Assembly (NCBI GenBank): GCA_965224845.1
Contig: CBDDAJ010000020.1
Span: 1 to 64,000, forward strand
DNA length: 64,000 bases
Direction: 5' to 3'
Source of the DNA: Wocania_A sp965224845
GTDB taxonomy: Bacteria > Bacteroidota > Bacteroidia > Flavobacteriales > Flavobacteriaceae
The translations under genes were made by a program, and so were the position numbers. The notes beneath the pieces were generated by a model. That model searched no databases. It saw only the letters and a list, made by a program, of their open reading frames with translations, and was not told the DNA's origin. Within the stretch, counting starts at the first letter, position 1, and every line of letters starts with the position of its first letter. Below are positions 16,858-26,216 of the stretch, piece by piece.

Positions 16858-17123
16858 AGCTTCTTTTTTAAGTGCAGTGATATAAAGAAGCCAGACAATA
16901 ACTATAAATTACTTTATAGCTCATTAAAAAGATATCTTGACTTGGCTTTAAATCGCGAAAGCACAGGTTGTCTATTATAAAGGAAGTATCTGGCTTGTAA
17001 TAAATATTACTTACAGTTGCGCGACAGCTTGTGATTTTAACACAATTCCTTTTTAGCTAGCGATATGCTAAACCTTTATAATAATACATCAAAGGTATTG
17101 CTTTGACTGGTTGCAAACAAATT

Positions 17124-17729
17124 CTATAAATCTTTTTGGTAACGCTTTACCATAGCTTCTCGGGTTTCTGGTGCTTCTTTTGAGCCCAATTGATCTTTAA
17201 GCATTTGCCCCATCGTTGGGAATTTATCACGATTGATTTTTGAAGACTCATCCCATAATTTAGACCGCATAAAGGCTTTGGCGCAATGTAAAAACACTTC
17301 TTCAATCGCAACTACAATACAACTCTTTGGAGGATTCTTCTCTGCGGTAAATACGTTTAAATAATCTTTGTCTGTAGACAGGTATGCATTTCCGTTAATA
17401 CGCAAAGTCTCATCTACACCAGGTATTAAAAATAGTAGTCCAACTTTTCCAGTTTCAACAATGTTTGATAAACTATCAACTCTATTATTGCCTTTTGAAT
17501 CTGGAATAATAATTTCTGAATCGCTAATTACTTTTACAAAACCTAAAGCTCCGCCACGAGGTGATGCATCTTGTTTTCCCTCCTTATTTGATGAAGATAA
17601 AATTAAAAAAGGGGATTGATTTATAAAGTTTATAGCATGCGTTTCTAATTTAGAAAGGACTTTATCTTTTGCTCTTCCACTAGGGTAACCGTATAATTCT
17701 CGTAACTGCTGAATGGATTCTATTTTCAT
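17124..17729 (-). CDS. Pyridoxamine 5'-phosphate oxidase-like FMN-binding protein
   Basis: 201 residues. Matches the MSMEG_1061-type PNPOx-like split-barrel family: INQSPFLILSSSNKEGKQDASPRGGALGFVKVISD, IPDSKGNNRVDSLSNIVETGKVGLLFLIPGVDETLRINGNAYLS, CAKAFMRSKLW. ASPRG and KGNNRxD are the conserved phosphate/flavin contacts. The family includes FMN or F420 reductases and detoxifying enzymes; the reaction here is unknown. It sits 44 bases after the nitronate monooxygenase-like gene on the same strand, so two flavin enzymes may be co-transcribed. Confidence 0.85.
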   Translation of the reverse strand: MKIESIQQLRELYGYPSGRAKDKVLSKLETHAINFINQSPFLILSSSNKEGKQDASPRGGALGFVKVISDSEIIIPDSKGNNRVDSLSNIVETGKVGLLFLIPGVDETLRINGNAYLSTDKDYLNVFTAEKNPPKSCIVVAIEEVFLHCAKAFMRSKLWDESSKINRDKFPTMGQMLKDQLGSKEAPETREAMVKRYQKDL

Positions 17730-17773
17730 TGAAATTGTTATCTGTTTAAAGCAATAAAGTTAAGCTAAAATAT

Positions 17774-18721
17774 CTATTTAACTAGCCTATCAACAATTGC
17801 TCTTGTAGATAAAATTTCATTAGTGTGTTCTATACTAGGTCCGGCAACCCAAACCGTTTTATAAGTGGCTTTTGTTGCGGCATTCTTTGTAGCGTTCATT
17901 CCTATTGAAAAACGAATCATTTTAACCCATTTCTTTAGCTTTCTGTTTTTGTTCAAAACAGATTCTAACCAGGTTTGCTTGGTACCAATTTTCTGTACAT
18001 AAGGCGTGTTAATAACAGTACATGGTGTACCCGAAATACGCTCGGTCATAACTATATCGTTAGCGCCATAATCTACACAAGCTTGTTTATATTCTTCTGT
18101 AACGTTCGCCTCTATTGACGCTATAAACGGGCTTCCAACCGAAACGCCTTCCGCACCGTAGCTCAACATTTCATCAATATCTGCTTTGCAGCCTACACCA
18201 CCTGCAGAGATAATAGGGATATTACAATTCGCCACCAGTTCTTTAATTAAATTTTCCGGTGTGGCATTACCTCTATGCCCACCTGCTTTATTATTTACTG
18301 CTATAACAGCATCGGCACCTAAAGCTTCTACCTTTTTTGCAAACTTTAAATCTACAACATCACAAAACACCTTAATTCCTGCTTTATGTGCCTGATTAAT
18401 AGTTTCTTCAGGACTGCCCAGAGAGGTTATAATGAAATCGCAACCTTCTTCACAAATTACGCGCAATTGATCTTTATATTTTATGTTTGATTTATTTACT
18501 ATAAGATTAAAACCAAATGAGCCACCTTCAATTTTGTTTGTATTAAGCTGTTTTATGGCCGCTCTTAATTCTTCAAGTGTTCTATAATTAAGAGCCGGAA
18601 TGCACCCTGCTATACCTCCTTTCATGGCTTCGGTTACCATAGCTACATTGGAGACCAAAAACATTGGGGCTTGAATAATTGGATGTTTAATCTTTAAAAG
18701 TTCGGTAAGCTTAGTATTCAT
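17774..18721 (-). CDS. NAD(P)H-dependent flavin oxidoreductase / nitronate monooxygenase-like
   Basis: 315 residues, TIM barrel. N terminus KIKHPIIQAPMFLVSN is the FMN-site strand of the 2-nitropropane dioxygenase family. Phosphate-binding motifs ISAGGVGCKADIDEMLSYGAEGVSVGSPF and VAVNNKAGGHRGN-type (VIAVNNKAGGHRG, with the catalytic-region His) are intact. Enzymes of this family oxidise alkyl nitronates or act as enoyl reductases (FabK). The AGGHRG form is typical of nitronate monooxygenase class members; FabK is less likely because FabV is encoded 3 kb away. Leftward, first of a possible pair with the PNPOx-like gene. Confidence 0.85.
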   Translation of the reverse strand: MNTKLTELLKIKHPIIQAPMFLVSNVAMVTEAMKGGIAGCIPALNYRTLEELRAAIKQLNTNKIEGGSFGFNLIVNKSNIKYKDQLRVICEEGCDFIITSLGSPEETINQAHKAGIKVFCDVVDLKFAKKVEALGADAVIAVNNKAGGHRGNATPENLIKELVANCNIPIISAGGVGCKADIDEMLSYGAEGVSVGSPFIASIEANVTEEYKQACVDYGANDIVMTERISGTPCTVINTPYVQKIGTKQTWLESVLNKNRKLKKWVKMIRFSIGMNATKNAATKATYKTVWVAGPSIEHTNEILSTRAIVDRLVK

Positions 18722-18783
18722 CTTAAAAAATGGATTTCAACAAATATAAGCAATAATTTATTATGCACGCATAATAGTTTAAG

Positions 18784-20010
18784 TTAATCAAATTTGTAGT
18801 AACCACACTTTAAATAAGCACCTTCTGTAAAACGAACTGGGTGATCTATATCATGGCAGGTCTTCAAAATATTTTTGAATGGTCTCTTTTGATCAGTTAG
18901 TGTTTGGTTATTAATATCAAAAAATGCCTGAGCTGTAACTCTTGAAGAACAGGATGCTAAAACCAATATACCGTTATTAGCGGTTAATTTTATGCCCAAA
19001 GCAGCCAACTGTCCGTATTTTTTTTTGGCAAGCTCAATCTCTGACTGTTGTTTAGCAAAACTTGGCGGGTCTATAACAACAACATCAAAAGTTTTACCTC
19101 TTTTAATGAGTTTGTGTAATTCATCAAAAGCATCACCAGCTATGGTTTTATGTGTACCCGAATAGCGATTCAATTTCCCATTTTGTAAGGCCATCTCTAA
19201 AGCTTGTTTGCTGATATCTAAACTGGTAACTTCTTTTGCTCCGTTAGCTAATGCATGTACCGAAAACCCACCTGCATAAGAAAACACATCCAGCACCGTT
19301 TTTTCTCTACTCCACGCGCCTACCTGTTTTCTATTAGCACGATGGTCTAAAAAATATCCTGTTTTATGCCCTTTTATAACATTTGCAGAAAAATGAATAC
19401 CATGCTCAACAAATTGAACAACTTCATTTTTTAAGGTTCCAAATACTACATCTCCATCTTTTAAATGGTGTTTTTTTGATTGTTGTAATCCGCGACTTAA
19501 TCGAATAACAACGGTTTCTGCACTTGAAGTGCTTTGCAAACCAGATAGTATTGCTTGTAAATACGGTAGCCAAATCTCTGAATATAGCTTTACAACTAAA
19601 ACGGTATTATAAACATCGGCTATTAAACCAGGAAACCCATCATTCTCTCCAAATAGCAAACGATAAGCGGTTGTATTCGTTTTTAGCAGAGCAAATCGTT
19701 TAGCATAAGCTTCTTTTATTTTATGTTTGAAAAACGCATCATTAACTTCTATTTTTTTTGAACTGCTGTATAGCATTTTTATACGAATAGGCGAATTAGA
19801 ATCGTAGAGACCTAATCCAATCACCCTATTCTTATTCTTACTAAAAATTATTGCCAGATCGCCTGTAATCGCATCCTTATTAATCTTGATAATATTATTA
19901 GAAAACACCCATGGATGTCCTTTTACAACAAACTGTTCTCCTTTGGCATTTAATTTAACTGCCAAACGTTTTGGCTGATAATTTGGGACTATTTTAGTAG
20001 AAAATACCAT
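18784..20010 (-). CDS. Class I rRNA (cytosine-5) methyltransferase, RlmI-like
   Basis: 408 residues. An N-terminal PUA-like RNA-binding domain (LNAKGEQFVVKGHPWVFSNNI, residues 17-40) is followed by an EEHEE-type linker and a Rossmann methyltransferase: GYFLDHRANRK, VLDVFSYAGGFSVHAL (SAM site), SLDISKQAL, VVIDPPSFAK and LASCSSRVTAQAF. This is the RlmI/YccW family, which makes m5C in 23S rRNA (C1962 in E. coli). DPPSF-type motif IV is intact. It lies 27 bases after the phosphoesterase gene on the same strand. Exact target nucleotide not provable. Confidence 0.88.
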   Translation of the reverse strand: MVFSTKIVPNYQPKRLAVKLNAKGEQFVVKGHPWVFSNNIIKINKDAITGDLAIIFSKNKNRVIGLGLYDSNSPIRIKMLYSSSKKIEVNDAFFKHKIKEAYAKRFALLKTNTTAYRLLFGENDGFPGLIADVYNTVLVVKLYSEIWLPYLQAILSGLQSTSSAETVVIRLSRGLQQSKKHHLKDGDVVFGTLKNEVVQFVEHGIHFSANVIKGHKTGYFLDHRANRKQVGAWSREKTVLDVFSYAGGFSVHALANGAKEVTSLDISKQALEMALQNGKLNRYSGTHKTIAGDAFDELHKLIKRGKTFDVVVIDPPSFAKQQSEIELAKKKYGQLAALGIKLTANNGILVLASCSSRVTAQAFFDINNQTLTDQKRPFKNILKTCHDIDHPVRFTEGAYLKCGYYKFD

Positions 20011-20036
20011 GCCTGCTTTATATGCTAAAAAAACCG

Positions 20037-21113
20037 TTAGTCCAATTCAAATGAAAATGAATTATATGGAGCTTTACTCCATGCCTTTTCCTGGGTTTCA
20101 GGAGAAATTGCAAAAAAGGGAGAGAATGTATGCATCTTCACAGTTTTTTTATCTGGTAAGAATTCAAGAATACGAAGCCAGCCATTTCCTCCATTTCCAT
20201 GCCATCCTCCTCCAAGTGCTTGAGCATTAAACGTGATTTGATTTACTTTTTTACCTGACTTATTAGTATCTACTCTATAGCCTACATGAGCTTTAAAATC
20301 GTTTACTCCTCCAATATGCCCTGAAAAGACCATTTGAATATTTTCAGAGGGTTTAACAAGTTTCTCCCAAATAGCCTTTCCATAATTACCATCTTCTATA
20401 GGGTAATTCTCTTTTTCAATATGCTCGTTGTTTGCATTTAAATACGAATGTGTTAATAATACCAAAGTATGATCTTTATAGGCTTTCTTTTTTGAAACTT
20501 TATTGGCCCATTCTATAACCGTATTTCTTGGAGCAAACTCTAAATTGATAAAAAGAAATTTACGCCCATGAGGCGAAATAAATTCAAATGCAGCATTTTC
20601 AATAGTAGGCAAGCCATCAATATTATTGGTAACTTCTTTAAGTAATTTAGCATTTAACAGGTTTTTATGCGCTGGAAAATATGTGTTGTAATTCGATTTT
20701 CTGTTTTCAATATTTTTGTAACCAAAATCATGATTCCCCGCAGCTAAAATATAAGGTACTTTGCCGTCTAACTTGTCAAATGCTTTCGATATGAATCGCC
20801 ATTGATCCCTACTGGGTTTATTACCATTTGTTTTATCTGCTACCAACAATTCGTTTTGCTCTACCAAATCACCGGTACATAAAACCATTTTAATATTTAA
20901 ATTCTCAATGTTTTCTTCAATCCACCCGGTCATCAATTCAAATATACCCTGGTTTCTACCAAACTTCATATAAGTTTGTGGATCTGGTAATAAAATTAAC
21001 GACCAGGATGCTTCATTTGAAAGTTTAGGAGGGGTATAATTCTCTTGAGCACTTATAGTATTTCCTATAAAAAAGGCACACAAAAGTACTAGTAGATGCT
21101 TTAAATAAGTCAT
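20037..21113 (-). CDS. Secreted calcineurin-like metallophosphoesterase
   Basis: 358 residues with a Sec signal peptide (FFIGNTISAQ). Metal-binding motifs of the calcineurin family appear in order: LLPDPQTYM (variant of D-x-H, with Gln), MVLCTGDLVEQNE, ILAAGNHDFGY, VLLTHSYLN and FSGHIGG. The His of the first motif is replaced by Gln, as in several PhoD/Icc-like subgroups. A periplasmic or surface phosphodiesterase/phosphatase is expected; substrate unknown. Precedes the RlmI-like gene by 27 bases. Confidence 0.87.
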   Translation of the reverse strand: MTYLKHLLVLLCAFFIGNTISAQENYTPPKLSNEASWSLILLPDPQTYMKFGRNQGIFELMTGWIEENIENLNIKMVLCTGDLVEQNELLVADKTNGNKPSRDQWRFISKAFDKLDGKVPYILAAGNHDFGYKNIENRKSNYNTYFPAHKNLLNAKLLKEVTNNIDGLPTIENAAFEFISPHGRKFLFINLEFAPRNTVIEWANKVSKKKAYKDHTLVLLTHSYLNANNEHIEKENYPIEDGNYGKAIWEKLVKPSENIQMVFSGHIGGVNDFKAHVGYRVDTNKSGKKVNQITFNAQALGGGWHGNGGNGWLRILEFLPDKKTVKMHTFSPFFAISPETQEKAWSKAPYNSFSFELD

Positions 21114-21235
21114 ATGTATTTACGTTTAATTGATGTTGATAATTTATCCTATAAATATAGGAATGAATATATTATAACAAAGCATTGCTAGGATAATATC
21201 TTAGGACGTTTTGACAAGCTCTTATAAATAAAATA

Positions 21236-22426
21236 TTATTCCTGCAACCCAGGAATATCAACCATTTCGTTTACATCCTTATCGTAATCAACACCATCTA
21301 CTTTAAATCCAAAAAGATTGAAAAAGTCTGTTTCGTACCCTTTTAAATCTCCTATTTCTGGCAAAGTTTCGGTAGTGGTCTGCTTCCAAAGCTCTAAAAC
21401 TTTCGCCTGAACATCATCACGCATCTCCCAATCATCAACTCTTATTCTGCCTGATGCATCTAAAGGTATATTTTCGGCATACAACCGAGTATTAAATAAG
21501 CGTTCCATTTGCTCAATACAGCCTTCATGAACCCCTTCTTCTTTCATTACCTTATACAATAGTGAAATATACAGTGGAATCACAGGGATTGCAGAACTCG
21601 CTTGAGTTACTAATGCCTTATTAACAGATACATAGGCTTCGCCTTTTATATCTTTTAAAGTATCTGTAATCTTAAAAGCTGTAGCTTCTAAATCATCTTT
21701 TGCACGGCCTATAGTACCTTTTCTATAAACGGCTTCGGTTAAAGAAGGCCCAATATATGAGTAGGCAACCGTTTTAAATGCTTTTGATAAAACTCCGGCA
21801 GACTTTAAAGCATTTACCCACATTTGCCAATCTTCGCCTCCCATTACAGCAACTGTATTTTTAATGTCGTCATCAGTACAGGGAGCTATAGAGATTTCTT
21901 TAACTTCTCCGGTATGAAAATCTACAGTATTATCGGTAAATGTACTTCCTATTGGCTTTAAAACCGATTTAAAACGCACTCCGGTATCTGGATGCTTTCT
22001 TACTGGTGAGGCTAAACTATAAACCAGTAAATCAATTTCTCCTAAATCTTTTTTTATTAAATCGATAGTTTGAGCTTTTACCTCATTAGAAAAGGCATCT
22101 CCATTAATACTTTTTGCATACAAACCATCTTTATGTGCCTGAGCTTCAAAAGCAGCACTATTATACCAGCCAGGAGATGCTGGACGCCCCTCACTTGGTG
22201 GTTTTTCAAAAAAGGCTCCAATAGTAGCGGCATTAGATCCGTAAGCACTTGTAATTCTTGATGCTAAACCAAACCCCGTTGAAGCTCCTATAACTAATAC
22301 TTTTTTAGGACCATTCTTTACTGGTCGTTCTTTAATATATTCTATTTGGTTTAATACGTTTTGCTCACAACCCTTTGGATGTGATGTTAAACATATAAAG
22401 CCCCTTGTTTTTGGTTCTATTATCAT
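21236..22426 (-). CDS. fabV: Enoyl-ACP reductase FabV (trans-2-enoyl-CoA reductase)
   Basis: 396 residues, full length for FabV. Start MIIEPKTRGFICLTSHPKGCE, NADH-site VLVIGASTGFGLASRI, PPSEGRPASPGWYN, VYSLASPVRKHPDTG and IGPSLTEAVYRKGTIGRAK are all FabV signatures. The catalytic Tyr-x8-Lys is Tyr234/Lys243. It catalyses the last reduction in each round of fatty-acid elongation with NADH and, unlike FabI, resists triclosan in known examples. The stop of lpdA lies two bases upstream of its start side (22429), so lpdA and fabV are almost certainly one transcript. Confidence 0.95.
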   Translation of the reverse strand: MIIEPKTRGFICLTSHPKGCEQNVLNQIEYIKERPVKNGPKKVLVIGASTGFGLASRITSAYGSNAATIGAFFEKPPSEGRPASPGWYNSAAFEAQAHKDGLYAKSINGDAFSNEVKAQTIDLIKKDLGEIDLLVYSLASPVRKHPDTGVRFKSVLKPIGSTFTDNTVDFHTGEVKEISIAPCTDDDIKNTVAVMGGEDWQMWVNALKSAGVLSKAFKTVAYSYIGPSLTEAVYRKGTIGRAKDDLEATAFKITDTLKDIKGEAYVSVNKALVTQASSAIPVIPLYISLLYKVMKEEGVHEGCIEQMERLFNTRLYAENIPLDASGRIRVDDWEMRDDVQAKVLELWKQTTTETLPEIGDLKGYETDFFNLFGFKVDGVDYDKDVNEMVDIPGLQE

Positions 22427-22428
22427 AA

Positions 22429-23829
22429 TTAAATATGTAATGGTCTGTCTTCTGTTGCCGCTAAAGCTGCTTCTTTAATGGCTTCTGTAAATGTTGGGTG
22501 CGCATGAGACATACGCGAAACATCTTCAGCAGATGCTCTGTACTCCATTGCAACAACGGCTTCGGCTATCATATCTGCTGCACGTGCTCCAACCATATGT
22601 ACTCCTAAAATTTCATCTGTAGTTTTATCGGCTAGAATTTTTACAAACCCATCTAAATCCATACTCGCTCTGCTTCTGCCTAAAGCACGCATTGGAAATT
22701 GTCCAACTTTATAATCTACTCCTGCTTCTTTAAGTTGTTCTTCCGTCTTACCAACTGCTGCAACTTCTGGCCATGTATAAACTACACCAGGAATTAAATT
22801 ATAATCGATATGTGGCTTTTGCCCTGCCAAAGTTTCAGCTACAAAAACACCTTCTTCTTCAGCTTTATGCGCTAACATGGCACCTTTTATAACATCGCCA
22901 ATAGCATAGATGTTTGAAGCAGAAGTTTGCAAATGTTCATTAACCTCAACCTGACCTCTATCGTTTAATGTTACACCGGCAGCTTCAGCATTTAACCCAT
23001 CAGTATATGGACGACGACCCACAGAAACTAAGCAGTAATCGCCTTTAAACTCAACTTCTACACCTTTTTTGTTATCTGCCTTTACAATAACTTCATCCCC
23101 TTTTCTTTCAACAGATTTTACTTTATGCGAGGCGTTAATTTTAAATTTCTGCTTCTTTAAAACTTTATTCAATTCTTTAGATAAGCCCGCATCCATTGTT
23201 GGTATAATTCTGTCCATATACTCAACAACACTAACTTCTGCACCTAACCTTTTATATACCTGACCAAGCTCTAAGCCAATAACACCACCTCCAATTACAA
23301 TTAAATGCTTAGGAATTTCTTTAAGCTTTAAGGCCTCGGTAGATGTAATTACGCGTTCTTTATCTAACTTAATAAAAGGTAAACTTGATGGCTTACTTCC
23401 CGTAGCTATGATGGTATTTTTTGCTTCAATTTCGGTAGTTTCCTTTCCGGAAATTAAAATATGAGTAGCATCTTTAAAAGCACCTAAACCTTCATAAACA
23501 TCAATCTTGTTTTTCTTCATTAAAAAATCAATACCTCCTGTAGTTTGATCAACTACTGATTGCTTTCGGGCAATCATCTTTTCTAGATTTACTTTTATGT
23601 CTCCAGGGATTTCAATTCCATGTGTTTCAAAATGCTTTACAGCATCTTCGTAATGGTGAGACGAATCTAAAAGGGCTTTACTCGGAATACATCCAACATT
23701 TAAACAAGTACCTCCAAGTGTTGAATATTTTTCAATAATGGCTGTTTTCATGCCTAATTGTGCGCAACGTATTGCGGCTACATATCCTCCAGGACCAGAA
23801 CCTATTACTGCTACATCGTAAGAATTCAT
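22429..23829 (-). CDS. lpdA: Dihydrolipoyl dehydrogenase (E3)
   Basis: 466 residues, complete. FAD site VAVIGSGPGGYVAAIRC; redox disulfide TCLNVGCIPSK with Cys42 and Cys47; NAD site VIGGGVIGLELGQVYKRLGAEVSVVE; second FAD motif YAIGDVIKGAMLAHKAEEEG; C-terminal catalytic HAHPTFTEAIKEA. It reoxidises the lipoyl groups of the 2-oxoacid dehydrogenase complexes and the glycine cleavage system. No E1 or E2 genes are adjacent, so it serves complexes encoded elsewhere. Promoter TACTTTTG is at 23863-23870; fabV follows two bases after the stop. Confidence 0.96.
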   Translation of the reverse strand: MNSYDVAVIGSGPGGYVAAIRCAQLGMKTAIIEKYSTLGGTCLNVGCIPSKALLDSSHHYEDAVKHFETHGIEIPGDIKVNLEKMIARKQSVVDQTTGGIDFLMKKNKIDVYEGLGAFKDATHILISGKETTEIEAKNTIIATGSKPSSLPFIKLDKERVITSTEALKLKEIPKHLIVIGGGVIGLELGQVYKRLGAEVSVVEYMDRIIPTMDAGLSKELNKVLKKQKFKINASHKVKSVERKGDEVIVKADNKKGVEVEFKGDYCLVSVGRRPYTDGLNAEAAGVTLNDRGQVEVNEHLQTSASNIYAIGDVIKGAMLAHKAEEEGVFVAETLAGQKPHIDYNLIPGVVYTWPEVAAVGKTEEQLKEAGVDYKVGQFPMRALGRSRASMDLDGFVKILADKTTDEILGVHMVGARAADMIAEAVVAMEYRASAEDVSRMSHAHPTFTEAIKEAALAATEDRPLHI

Positions 23830-23862
23830 ATATTTTGTTTTGTTATCTTAATTTAATGACTG

Positions 23863-23870
23863 CAAAAGTA
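23863..23870 (-). promoter_or_regulatory. -7 promoter box TACTTTTG of lpdA-fabV
   Basis: Exact TAnnTTTG on the minus strand, 33 bases upstream of the lpdA ATG; predicted leader about 25-30 bases. The -33 region is poor. Confidence 0.5.
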
Positions 23871-23893
23871 CAATTTTTGTTAAAGAAATTAGA

Positions 23894-25486
23894 TTAATTA
23901 TTGGCCTTTTCAATATCATGTAAAATCCACTCTAACTCGGTATCTATATTTTGCTTTCTATCTATAATAGTTGGAGTGATTTTAATATCTGGCTTTACCC
24001 CATAACCATCAGGGTGTTGTTTTTGCGGTGCTTCAATTTGCATTAACCCCATCCTAATCTTTAGCTTAGATGCTGGTAATTGATACAGTTTATAAATCCC
24101 TGCCACGGTTCCATTATAAGCACCGCCTGTTTCCTCGCCTACAAAGATGGCTCGTTTGTTTGCCTTAAGATGCGTAGACAAAATAGAAGCTGCTGAAAAT
24201 GAATTTCCGTTAATTAAAACATATATAGTTCCTTTAAATGCCAATGGATTTGGAGGTTTTATTTTTGAATATTTATTAAACCTGTAATACAGCTTATCTG
24301 CTTTCTTTTTCGTTTTTAATAAATTATGAGTTGCGATAAATGGCGACAATATCCCAGAAATAATTTTTAAACCAACAGGACTTGTATTACTCATTAAATA
24401 TTTAAAAAAGGGCATTCTGCTATTCACTTCACTCTCTGTAATAAATTGATAGCTTTTATTGGTTAAATAAGCATATAAATTATCAATTTCAGAAATACGT
24501 CCGCCTCCATTATCTCTTAAATCCAAAATAAAATATTTTGATTTGGCCGAATCTAATTTGGTGAAGCTTTCTTTATAAAAAGCTTTATAACTACCATTAC
24601 TAAAACTTCTAATTTTCATGTAAGCAATAGTGCTATCTTTTCCTATAAACTTTAGGCTCCTTGTGTATTGCTTTATACTAGGTATATAACCGTGTTTGTT
24701 GTTATACCTTCGTTTTCTTTTAGCCTTTAACTTTTTAGCCTTTTTTTCAGCCTTTGTTAATTTTTTGGGTGTAACAACTTTAGTAGAATCGGATGCTGGT
24801 TTTTCTTTTTTATCGTCCTTTTTTAAACGTTTAAAGGTTTTTACAAAGACAGAATCTTTATGCCTAAAAGTTACTTTTAAACTATCAACAAATCCTTTAT
24901 TTCTGTGATAAAAGCTTTTAAAGTTTTTGCCTACAAATCTGTTATGCAAGGTCGTATTGTAACCATCAGATGCAAATTGAGTTTTAAACTTTTCGACTAA
25001 ACTAATAGCTAAATCGTTTTCCATTTTTACCACTTCACAGCCAACAAGAGCAGAATCTTTTCCTCTTGTAGTTTTCACCCATAGCTTTCCCTCTAAATAT
25101 TCAAAATCTAAATCGTAAAAGTCAAATTTTTTCTTTTTTAGTATTTTTCGTTCTTTTCTTGTAAATCGTTTGTTTGCAGAACCTAACGAAACATGCCCTT
25201 GCCTCACATGAGTTACAACAGGCGCCAGTGCTTTATAAAACGCTCTGGAAGTCATTGGCTTTTTTATTGAAGCCTTTAAACTATCAAATTTAAAGTCTAA
25301 AACTTTTTTCGACGTGTATTGGTATAGTTTGGGGTGGTGCCTTTTAAGTTGTTTATAAAGCTTATCTACATCTTTTTGTAAATCGTCAACCGTATGTAAG
25401 GAAGTAATTTGCTCGTTATAAGTTTTAACACTACTACAAGATGTAACAACCAGTAAAATAACAAAAACCGAAAGGTATTTCTTCAT
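23894..25486 (-). CDS. S41-family (C-terminal processing type) peptidase lipoprotein with basic linker
   Basis: 530 residues; lipobox VTSC (Cys17). Residues 30-215 are an N-terminal helical and PDZ-like region (FDFYDLDFEYLEGKLWV, GCEVVKMEND). Residues 218-262 form an extremely Lys-rich segment. The S41 core follows: YMKIRSFSNG, FILDLRDNGGGRISEID, and ILINGNSFSAAS-type INGNSFSAAS with Ser431 as probable nucleophile, EETGGAYNG, then GVKPDIKITPT. It would be a periplasmic/outer-membrane serine protease. The basic insert is unusual for the family. Monocistronic, divergent from smpB. Confidence 0.88.
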   Translation of the reverse strand: MKKYLSVFVILLVVTSCSSVKTYNEQITSLHTVDDLQKDVDKLYKQLKRHHPKLYQYTSKKVLDFKFDSLKASIKKPMTSRAFYKALAPVVTHVRQGHVSLGSANKRFTRKERKILKKKKFDFYDLDFEYLEGKLWVKTTRGKDSALVGCEVVKMENDLAISLVEKFKTQFASDGYNTTLHNRFVGKNFKSFYHRNKGFVDSLKVTFRHKDSVFVKTFKRLKKDDKKEKPASDSTKVVTPKKLTKAEKKAKKLKAKRKRRYNNKHGYIPSIKQYTRSLKFIGKDSTIAYMKIRSFSNGSYKAFYKESFTKLDSAKSKYFILDLRDNGGGRISEIDNLYAYLTNKSYQFITESEVNSRMPFFKYLMSNTSPVGLKIISGILSPFIATHNLLKTKKKADKLYYRFNKYSKIKPPNPLAFKGTIYVLINGNSFSAASILSTHLKANKRAIFVGEETGGAYNGTVAGIYKLYQLPASKLKIRMGLMQIEAPQKQHPDGYGVKPDIKITPTIIDRKQNIDTELEWILHDIEKANN

Positions 25487-25582
25487 TAAAAATAGAATCT
25501 TGTTAATACGCTACTAAAGTAATTGTATTTATTTTAATTTATTATTGTATTAATTAATCTTTAACTTTTAAGTAAAATCGCG

Positions 25583-25590
25583 TAGTTTTG
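25583..25590 (+). promoter_or_regulatory. -7 promoter box TAGTTTTG abutting the smpB ATG
   Basis: Sequence TAGTTTTGTGCTCCATG: exact TAnnTTTG, then six bases, then the smpB ATG at 25597. A TTTAA at 25560 is only a weak -33 candidate. Implies a leaderless or nearly leaderless smpB mRNA. Confidence 0.5.
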
Positions 25591-25596
25591 TGCTCC

Positions 25597-26055
25597 ATGC
25601 AAAAAACCATTAACATACAAAATAAAAAAGCACGCTTTCTATACGAAATTTTAGATAAGTATACGGCTGGAATTGTGTTAACTGGCACCGAGATTAAATC
25701 TATACGACATAGCAAAGCTTCTATAGCCGAAAGCTTTTGTGAATTTAATGAAAAGGGAGAGCTTTTTGTAATAAATGCTACTATTGAAGAATATGCTTTT
25801 GGGAATTACTACAATCATAGACCCAAAGCCGAAAGAAAACTCCTTTTAAATAAAAAAGAACTAAAAAAGCTTAACAAAGAGGTTCAAAACACTGGTTTAA
25901 CTATTATTCCATTACGTTTGTTTATTAACGAAAAAGGACTTGCCAAATTAGACATTGCCTTAGCAAAAGGTAAAAAATTATACGACAAGCGTGAAACCAT
26001 AAAAGATCGTGATAATAAACGCGATTTAGATAGAATTAAAAAAGCTTACAGATAA
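25597..26055 (+). CDS. smpB: SsrA-binding protein SmpB
   Basis: 152 residues. NKKARFLYEILDKYTAGIVLTGTEIKSIRHSKASI and SFCEFN are the SmpB beta-barrel signature; the C-terminal tail KLYDKRETIKDRDNKRDLDRIKKAYR is the helix that enters the ribosome decoding centre. SmpB delivers tmRNA to stalled ribosomes. Start chosen at ATG 25597: the in-frame TTG nine bases upstream lies inside the promoter box. No tmRNA gene is seen nearby. Confidence 0.96.
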   Translation: MQKTINIQNKKARFLYEILDKYTAGIVLTGTEIKSIRHSKASIAESFCEFNEKGELFVINATIEEYAFGNYYNHRPKAERKLLLNKKELKKLNKEVQNTGLTIIPLRLFINEKGLAKLDIALAKGKKLYDKRETIKDRDNKRDLDRIKKAYR

Positions 26056-26216
26056 ATGCTATCCTACTCAATATTTTTTTAAAATGTTCATGAATCGTAG
26101 AATTTAAACAACTGGTAATTCTATTAAATACATTGGTAATTTCTTTTTAAATTTAAGAAAGTCTTAACGCTTCAACTACTCCCAATTTTCTACTTTGTGG
26201 CTTTAAAATTTCTAAC

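Noticed and set aside
16888..16996. Inverted match AAGCCAGA / TCTGGCTT about 93 bases apart in the gap after the PAS gene
   Set aside because: Only eight bases pair perfectly and the inner sequence does not align well; no ORF or box nearby. Chance level for AT-rich DNA.
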